Below, piece by piece: positions 58,923-64,000 of a DNA stretch of 64,000 nucleotides (the first letter of the stretch is position 1; each line of letters starts with the position of its first letter). The position numbers were made by a program, and so were the translations under genes. The notes below the pieces were generated by a model, which was not told the DNA's origin, did no database searches, and worked only from the letters and a program-made list of their open reading frames with translations. This stretch comes from Clostridiales bacterium. GTDB lineage: Bacteria > Bacillota > Clostridia > Christensenellales > Aristaeellaceae. Location: contig CP069419.1 of assembly GCA_017569285.1 (NCBI GenBank), positions 62,001 to 126,000 on the forward strand. Direction: 5' to 3'.

Positions 58923-60326
58923 TTATTCTTCACCCAGGAGGAGATTCAGGAGTCCGTACTCCTCCATGTCATCCATTACACTCTGACAGGCGCTTGCAGG
59001 CACTTCATCCAGGAAATTCAGTATTCCGGTAATCAGCGGGCGACGGATTTTCTGGGAGAAATCACTGACTGTCTTGTCGTTTACAGAAAATACATTGAAA
59101 TGCCTTGTCAGATCGGCAGCATTATATGCAGGAACGGCCTGCGGCTCAACCGGAATAAATGTTCCGCTGCATGTGAGTATGCCAGCCGAATCTGCAGAGC
59201 CATCCGCCAGATTATTTACGGAGATTGAAAAATCTCCGCTTTCATTTGTCTCTCCGCGTATCTGAATGTCGAAATTCGGAAGTACTGATCCGATTACTTC
59301 CAGATCAGCAGAAAACGATGAATTCACCGGCCATTTTTCCGGAATCGAATGGATTCCCAGCCTGAAATCCAGCAGGGAAGAAGGAATTCCTTCTGTTTCT
59401 CCGGTAGCTGCGTTTTCGCCATCCTGCAGATGATATGATCCAATGATGGAAATATCGGATAATCCGTCTGAGGATGCAGACGAATATGACAGGGCAGGTG
59501 CATATCCATTATCTGTAAGGGGAAGCGTGTATGCCCACGAATCTCCGCCTGATGACGCTTCATACAGTACCAGTTTATCCTGATTCATCCATTTAATCGT
59601 ATCGCCTTCAACCCGAACCGTAAGATCGCGATTGACAGCAACATTCTGCAACAGATACTCCGGCAGCTTATTGATTTCATTTTCCAGAATCAGATGATCA
59701 TCCGAAAGAACGGATAAACCGGTAATCCAGTAAATAAGCCGCTGATCTTCCTGAAGTGTTCTGGACCAGAGATCTGAAATTTTCTTCAGCTTATTCTTCT
59801 GGATTTTCTGGCTTTTTGTAACCGTTCCAATGGTTTCCTTCCAGTCTGCTGTCAGCTGATGAAAAGCATTTTCCGTAACATACGGAAACAGCAAAGCAAT
59901 ATACTGCAGGGGGATATGAAGATTGTTCCAGGATTTCAGTGCAAATTCCATCAGCACAAAATTATTAAACCAGATTGTTTCATTTCCGATGAGGGACGAT
60001 GTCATACAGATGTGTTCCGGAATTCCGAAGAAATGCATGGACACAGCAGCAGACGGATTTGTCAGTGGGATGATATTCAGATTCAGATCCATTGATCCTG
60101 TTTCTGAAGACCAGGTCAGATTTCCTTTCAGTGAAAGCATATCCAGCAGCTCAGCATATCCACGGATATGGGAACGGATACGGGGCTGGAATCCTTCCGC
60201 ATCCAGATGGAAGCGCAGGTCAAAATCATAGGAATATACGTCAAGATCCTGATTTTCCGAAGCAAATGCCTCGGCAGCAGAAAAAAGCAAAACAGCCGAT
60301 ATTATAACAGCCATCAATCTTCTCAT
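58923..60326 (-). CDS. secreted protein, unknown
   Basis: 467 residues with a signal peptide (LMAVIISAVLLFSAAEAFAS) and no lipobox. The rest is soluble, beta-rich in appearance, with repeated hydrophobic-Asn/Ser alternation (for example LSLKGNLTWSSETGSMDLNL and GETNESGDFSISVNNL). No domain is recognised. It is followed on the same strand, upstream, by the CHAP amidase gene, 39 bp away, so the two may form one transcript and act at the surface. Confidence 0.75.
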   Translation of the reverse strand: MRRLMAVIISAVLLFSAAEAFASENQDLDVYSYDFDLRFHLDAEGFQPRIRSHIRGYAELLDMLSLKGNLTWSSETGSMDLNLNIIPLTNPSAAVSMHFFGIPEHICMTSSLIGNETIWFNNFVLMEFALKSWNNLHIPLQYIALLFPYVTENAFHQLTADWKETIGTVTKSQKIQKNKLKKISDLWSRTLQEDQRLIYWITGLSVLSDDHLILENEINKLPEYLLQNVAVNRDLTVRVEGDTIKWMNQDKLVLYEASSGGDSWAYTLPLTDNGYAPALSYSSASSDGLSDISIIGSYHLQDGENAATGETEGIPSSLLDFRLGIHSIPEKWPVNSSFSADLEVIGSVLPNFDIQIRGETNESGDFSISVNNLADGSADSAGILTCSGTFIPVEPQAVPAYNAADLTRHFNVFSVNDKTVSDFSQKIRRPLITGILNFLDEVPASACQSVMDDMEEYGLLNLLLGEE

Positions 60327-60365
60327 GGATATTCCTCCGTTTGATTCGGGGTCTTTTCCGGATCA

Positions 60366-61286
60366 TCAGTCATCGTCTGAATCGATAACCTGCCAGGTAT
60401 TCGGATCCATGTCCCGTTTTTCTTCATACAATTCATTCAGTCTTTTCTGCGTGGAAAAATTGGCAATTCCGGAAACTTTCAGGTGATTATCCGGATCCTG
60501 CTGAAACAGTCGTACGGATTCCGCTGTGGCTGTTCCAAATGATCCGGTAACATGTTCATCTGCAAGCAATCCAAGGTATGCGAGTTTTTCCTGCAGTTCC
60601 AGGACCTTTTTCCCTTTACAGCCATATTGCATTGTAATGTCCGCCACATCGTGCACAGTTCCATATCCAAGAATGCGTGAATAGTTCAGGTCATATTCAT
60701 CCCGTGCAACAGCGGACGGCTTGTTTCCTTCGATCACATGGATCCTGACAGATCCATCTTCTGTATTTCTTGTGCAGTATTCCACCAGCGCAACATGATC
60801 GGTATCTGTATCGCTGGTCCAGGTAAAAAAAACCCAGTCTCCCGGCTGCGGGATATAATCCCCGGATGAAATAAATGAATCCTGTCCCTTCAGCCATTCA
60901 TATCCCCAGCCGTCCACCTGTCCCTTTCGAATGACATACCTGCCGTTTGATATAAACCAGTTCCTGCCGGAATTTGATCCGGAATAGCGCGGATAAACCA
61001 CATTCAGGAGGGAAGTACCGTATTGTTCATCCACCTGATTCACACACCAGCACTGAAATTCCGCACACCACTGGCAATACGGATCTCCGGCCCAGTCACC
61101 ATATTTTGTCCATCCGTGTTCTTTTTCCGTATATCCCACTTCTCCTGAAGCGATTTCCAGCAAATGGGTAACATAATCCGGCACCGGCCAAACCGGGTCC
61201 AGTCTGATATCCTCGCAAAGGCCCGCAGAAGAAAACAGGCAGGATACAGCCAGGAGGAATAAACCCACCCTTTTGCGGAACTCCAT
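60366..61286 (-). CDS. secreted CHAP-domain peptidoglycan hydrolase with peptidoglycan-binding domain
   Basis: 306 residues: a signal peptide (1-24), a CHAP domain with the catalytic cysteine region YCQWCAEFQCWCVNQ and histidine in DTDHVALVEY, and a C-terminal type-1 peptidoglycan-binding domain (VLELQEKLAYLGLLADEHV...FGTATAESVRLFQQ). CHAP enzymes cut peptide cross-links or act as amidases. Several cysteines cluster near the active site. The gene is upstream of the unknown secreted protein. Confidence 0.88.
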   Translation of the reverse strand: MEFRKRVGLFLLAVSCLFSSAGLCEDIRLDPVWPVPDYVTHLLEIASGEVGYTEKEHGWTKYGDWAGDPYCQWCAEFQCWCVNQVDEQYGTSLLNVVYPRYSGSNSGRNWFISNGRYVIRKGQVDGWGYEWLKGQDSFISSGDYIPQPGDWVFFTWTSDTDTDHVALVEYCTRNTEDGSVRIHVIEGNKPSAVARDEYDLNYSRILGYGTVHDVADITMQYGCKGKKVLELQEKLAYLGLLADEHVTGSFGTATAESVRLFQQDPDNHLKVSGIANFSTQKRLNELYEEKRDMDPNTWQVIDSDDD

Positions 61287-61381
61287 GAAAAACCATTCCT
61301 CCCCGCTGATATTTCCAAATATACTTACTTTATTATTATATCATAATATCTGAGATATAAAAGGGGGAGCCTTTCATGTAC

Positions 61382-61409
61382 AAAAAAAGCAGGTGCCTGA
61401 AGCACCTGC
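61382..61409 (-). terminator. terminator of rplJ-rplL
   Basis: On the minus strand the stem GCAGGTGC/GCACCTGC is followed by a seven-T run, 17 bp after the rplL stop. Confidence 0.9.
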
Positions 61410-61426
61410 CTGTAATTGAAATCAGA

Positions 61427-61801
61427 TTATTTGATTTCGACGGTCGCACCGACAGCCTTGAACTGCTCAGCGATCTTTTCGGCTTCTTCCTTGGAAGCGC
61501 CTTCCTTGATGGTCTTGGGAGCGGACTCAACGATGTCTTTCGCTTCCTTCAGGCCCAGGCCGGAAATCACTTCACGGACAACCTTGATGACCTTGATCTT
61601 TTCAGAGCCGGCATCCTTCAGGACGACGTCGAATTCGGTCTTTTCTTCTTCAGCAGCAGCGGCAGCAGCACCGGCAGCAGGGCCACCCGCAACCGCGATC
61701 GCGCCGGTCACACCGAACTTTTCCTTCAGTTCGTCAACGAGTTCCTTAACCTGAAGCAGAGACATGCTCTCAATTGCTTCGAGAATTTCCTGATTCGTCA
61801 T
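61427..61801 (-). CDS. rplL: 50S ribosomal protein L7/L12
   Basis: 124 residues: the N-terminal dimerisation helices, the Ala/Gly-rich hinge ([19 protein letters not shown]) and the C-terminal domain that recruits translation factors ([20 protein letters not shown]). GGAGGTTATTG precedes the ATG at 61801; an earlier frame start is rejected. A terminator follows, so rpoB/rpoC are not in this operon. Confidence 0.97.
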   Translation of the reverse strand: MTNQEILEAIESMSLLQVKELVDELKEKFGVTGAIAVAGGPAAGAAAAAAEEEKTEFDVVLKDAGSEKIKVIKVVREVISGLGLKEAKDIVESAPKTIKEGASKEEAEKIAEQFKAVGATVEIK

Positions 61802-61852
61802 TTTCAATAACCTCCAATTTTCATCATACAGCTTGTAAACATCCAACAGGAA

Positions 61853-62353
61853 TTAGGCAGCTTCCTTTTTCTCGGCGATCTGCTCGAGCACGGAAACCAG
61901 CGCGGAAACAGGGGAGATCAGGCAGCCAACGATTGTGGCCAGCAGTTCTTCCTTGCTGGGCGTCGCAGCCAGCTCCTTGATCATCTTCACATCCGCTGCT
62001 TCATTACCGATCAGGCCGCCCTTGATTTCCAGAGAGGTCAGCTTGTTCTTCTCAATGAAGCTGTTAATGATTTTAGGTGCTGCGGTAACGTCCTTTTCAC
62101 CGAACACAAAAGCATTCGGGCCTTCGAGAAGCGCATCCAGCCCTTCGATGTTCAGTTCCTTTACGGCACGGGCAACCAGGCGGTTCTTCAGAACACAGTA
62201 ATGCACATCATTTTCACGGCACTGTTTCCGGAGTTCGGTCACCTGTTCAACTGTCAGTCCGCTGTAGGAACAAATCACCATCGATTCGGCGTTCTTCAGC
62301 TTCTCAACGATTTCAGAAACGACCTGTTTCTTCATCTCAAGATTACTGCTCAT
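61853..62353 (-). CDS. rplJ: 50S ribosomal protein L10
   Basis: 166 residues; typical L10 features such as VVSEIVEKLKNAESMVICSY, VLKNRLVARAV and the C-terminal helix that carries L7/L12 dimers. GGAGGTGTAATAGAA precedes the ATG. An L10-leader RNA with an attenuator lies directly upstream and controls the operon. Confidence 0.96.
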   Translation of the reverse strand: MSSNLEMKKQVVSEIVEKLKNAESMVICSYSGLTVEQVTELRKQCRENDVHYCVLKNRLVARAVKELNIEGLDALLEGPNAFVFGEKDVTAAPKIINSFIEKNKLTSLEIKGGLIGNEAADVKMIKELAATPSKEELLATIVGCLISPVSALVSVLEQIAEKKEAA

Positions 62354-62390
62354 TTCTATTACACCTCCAGCCCGGCTCAGAATAAAGAAA

Positions 62391-62512
62391 CCCTTGCGTG
62401 CAGGCGCAAGGGAATATCAAAACAATTCACTTACACCTCGGCAGGCGGGATCATTCCCATTAAACCGTTTCCGGTACCGGCTGTCTACGGCCGCGGGTTC
62501 TCAGAACCAATA
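62391..62512 (-). ncRNA. ribosomal protein L10 leader with attenuator hairpin
   Basis: The minus-strand leader has the L10-binding signatures CCGTAGACAGCCGG and CCTGCCGAGGTG around a central ~40-nt stretch. It ends in the hairpin CCCTTGCG/CGCAAGGG followed by TTTCTTTATT. L10 (with L12) binds its own leader and favours termination. Confidence 0.85.
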
Positions 62513-62515
62513 GAA

Positions 62516-62544
62516 AAAATACCATAATTACTGATAATTGTCAA
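62516..62544 (-). promoter_or_regulatory. rplJ-rplL promoter
   Basis: TTGACA and TATTTT with a 17-bp spacer on the minus strand. Confidence 0.75.
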
Positions 62545-62551
62545 GAATTTT

Positions 62552-63538
62552 TTACCAGGTATGTTTAAGTGCTTCCTTTACACAGTTCTGGTGTGTTTTA
62601 TCCACTTTTCCCGAACCATGCGTTTTACTTCCGCTGAAGTGAATGCAGAAATGTCCATCAAATTTATTGTCTGCAATTGTTTGAGTACCATGAGGCATAC
62701 CGTTCATGGATGCCGCATATACATGGCCGTTGTATTTTACCAGAACAGCACGGCGCTTCCAGCTCCAGTGTCCGTAAATGGACTTCATTTTTGAAGTATC
62801 GGATGAAGTCAGCGGTTCTGCATCGATGTGATTATATCCGCTCCAGCGTTTCACGGTAAAAACTTTCCCTGTTTTTATATCTTTCACCTTAAAGGTTGCC
62901 CCTTTGGGAATTTTTTTTGATCCGCCGTTAAACCAATCCAGTTTTTCAGTCTTCAGTTCCTCTTTCTGGTTATCTGTCCCGGAAGAGGATGCTTTTTTCG
63001 CTTTTGAACTATTGAGTTTTTCCAGGGTCTTTTTTCCGACAACACCGTCATTTGTCAGTCCGTTGTTTTTCTGGAAGCTTTTTACTGCTTTTTTGGTCGC
63101 ATCTCCAAAGTCCCCGTCCACGGAAGCCGTAAAATATCCCAGTTCCTTCAGACGTTTCTGGACCTTTTTTACCGCATCACCCTTATCTCCCTTTTTGCAG
63201 GTTCCATCCGAAGAAGACTGTTTCTTTCCGGAATCTGAAGAAGATGATGATGTTTTTTTATCAGAAGAACTTTTCTTATCGGAAGAAACAGTGAGATATT
63301 TTTTTGCCGCATATCCGGTTTTTCCGCCTACAGAAACCTTATACCAGCTTCCGCTGGTTCCCTTGATTTCGACTTTTGTGCCTTCCTTTACGACTTTAAT
63401 CACATCACTTTTCGAGGAGGCAGATTCCCGGATATTCAGGGAACTTGTATTTACAACGCCTGTATCTGCAACGGCTGAAACTGCAAGCATGGAGAAAAGG
63501 AGAATTGTCCCCAGAATGGCTCCAAACCGATTCTTCAT
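62552..63538 (-). CDS. secreted SH3/peptidoglycan-binding protein with conserved C-terminal domain
   Basis: 328 residues: a signal peptide (FGAILGTILLFSMLAVSAVA), an SH3b domain (~28-90), a Ser/Lys-rich linker, a type-1 peptidoglycan-binding domain (~110-165), and a ~115-residue C-terminal domain ending with the motif HFCIHFSGSKTHG followed by THQNCV. Similar endings occur in other Clostridia wall proteins as I remember them; a transpeptidase- or peptidase-like role is a guess. AAAGGAGATCAATCTGT precedes the ATG at 63538. Confidence 0.85.
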   Translation of the reverse strand: MKNRFGAILGTILLFSMLAVSAVADTGVVNTSSLNIRESASSKSDVIKVVKEGTKVEIKGTSGSWYKVSVGGKTGYAAKKYLTVSSDKKSSSDKKTSSSSSDSGKKQSSSDGTCKKGDKGDAVKKVQKRLKELGYFTASVDGDFGDATKKAVKSFQKNNGLTNDGVVGKKTLEKLNSSKAKKASSSGTDNQKEELKTEKLDWFNGGSKKIPKGATFKVKDIKTGKVFTVKRWSGYNHIDAEPLTSSDTSKMKSIYGHWSWKRRAVLVKYNGHVYAASMNGMPHGTQTIADNKFDGHFCIHFSGSKTHGSGKVDKTHQNCVKEALKHTW

Positions 63539-63571
63539 ACAGATTGATCTCCTTTCCAAATAATCGATTAT

Positions 63572-63600
63572 ATTTTATTACGTATTTATTACAATGTCAA
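63572..63600 (-). promoter_or_regulatory. promoter of the SH3/peptidoglycan-binding gene
   Basis: TTGACA and TAAAAT separated by 17 bp on the minus strand. Confidence 0.75.
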
Positions 63601-63677
63601 GTCGATTTAATATTATTTTGTAGCAATTAATTAATCAATATATATTATATATTAACATTTGATATGGTTTCTTTTTT

Positions 63678-63705
63678 TTGCAATCGGCTCTGATTATGAT
63701 ATAAT
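63678..63705 (+). promoter_or_regulatory. hisS promoter
   Basis: TTGCAA and TATAAT separated by 16 bp. The 40-bp leader is too short for a T-box. Confidence 0.7.
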
Positions 63706-63747
63706 ACGATGGTTTCATCCATAATTGATTTCAAGGGGAGGACCGCC

Positions 63748-64000
63748 ATGCTGACCCAAGCACCCAAAGGAACAAAAGACGTATTGCCCACTGAAAGCTA
63801 CCGGTGGCATTATATTGAGGAGAAAATGCGCAAAGCCGCGGAGTTATCCGGATACCGCGAAGTGCGTACGCCTGTATTTGAACATACTGAACTGTTTCTT
63901 CGCGGTGTCGGCGATACAACGGATATCGTGCAAAAGGAGATGTATACGTTCCAGGATAAAGGGGAGCGTTCCGTTACACTGAAACCTGAAGGAACTGCCG
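63748..64000 (+). CDS. hisS: histidyl-tRNA synthetase, 5' part (window ends)
   Basis: The first 84 codons match His[14 protein letters not shown], then [19 protein letters not shown] and motif-2-like TLKPEGTA at the edge. Class II synthetase. GGGGAGGACCGCC precedes the ATG. Confidence 0.95.
   Translation, partial: MLTQAPKGTKDVLPTESYRWHYIEEKMRKAAELSGYREVRTPVFEHTELFLRGVGDTTDIVQKEMYTFQDKGERSVTLKPEGTA

Overview
The window looks like chromosome from an anaerobic Firmicute of the class Clostridia, probably a gut or rumen lineage. The support is the gene content: RemA, CdaA/CdaR, an NfnAB-type flavoprotein pair, DnaD and DnaI primosome proteins, a VanW protein, a SpoIID-like protein and a preQ1-I riboswitch with a QueT transporter. 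Strong AGGAGG-type ribosome sites, frequent TTG/GTG starts and TTGACA/TATAAT promoters fit as well. No species can be named from the sequence alone.

Layout. 1-7.5 kb is a plant-polysaccharide region. A GH9 gene (cut by the left edge) and a GH10 xylanase gene, neither with a signal peptide, lie beside tRNA-Trp and an AraC regulator, and three consecutive Gfo/Idh/MocA oxidoreductases diverge from that regulator. 7.5-16.9 kb is a leftward operon: a membrane sugar-phosphate transferase, a sugar nucleotidyltransferase, GalE, a 1724-residue protein of unknown role with an actin/Hsp70-like ATPase domain at its C-terminus, and an RNA 2'-O-methyltransferase. 17-24.5 kb holds a membrane protein with a low-complexity tail, then tilS-hpt-ftsH and a VanW protein. 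24.5-27.3 kb is an IS3-family element interrupted by a second IS3-family element; the pair sits inside the terminator shared by vanW and fba.

27.3-41.2 kb is mostly housekeeping: fba, the NfnAB-like pair, dnaD-dnaI, a Cys-less ArsC/Spx relative, a SpoIID-like protein with a 44-codon gene behind it, pfkA, yicC-remA-gmk-rpoZ-coaBC, rsfS and a NadD-YqeK fusion. 41.3-46 kb is a binding-protein ABC importer of the iron(III) type. 46-54 kb carries rpsT, an SH3 protein, cdaA-cdaR, a MinD-like ATPase, an RsmF-type methyltransferase, a HAD hydrolase and rplM-rpsI.

The 3' end of rpsI is present twice, as a 54-bp direct repeat 1506 bp apart. The repeat brackets an island with a tandem-GNAT gene rich in ATA codons and a 500-bp noncoding stretch with short direct repeats. 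This looks like a site-specific integration product without its integrase. 55.5-64 kb continues with the riboswitch-controlled queT, a GntR regulator, two unknown membrane proteins, dapF, cell-wall proteins, rplJ-rplL with their L10 leader, and the start of hisS.

The main candidates for something undescribed are the 1724-residue protein and the rpsI island. The nested insertion sequences can be reconstructed almost to the base.
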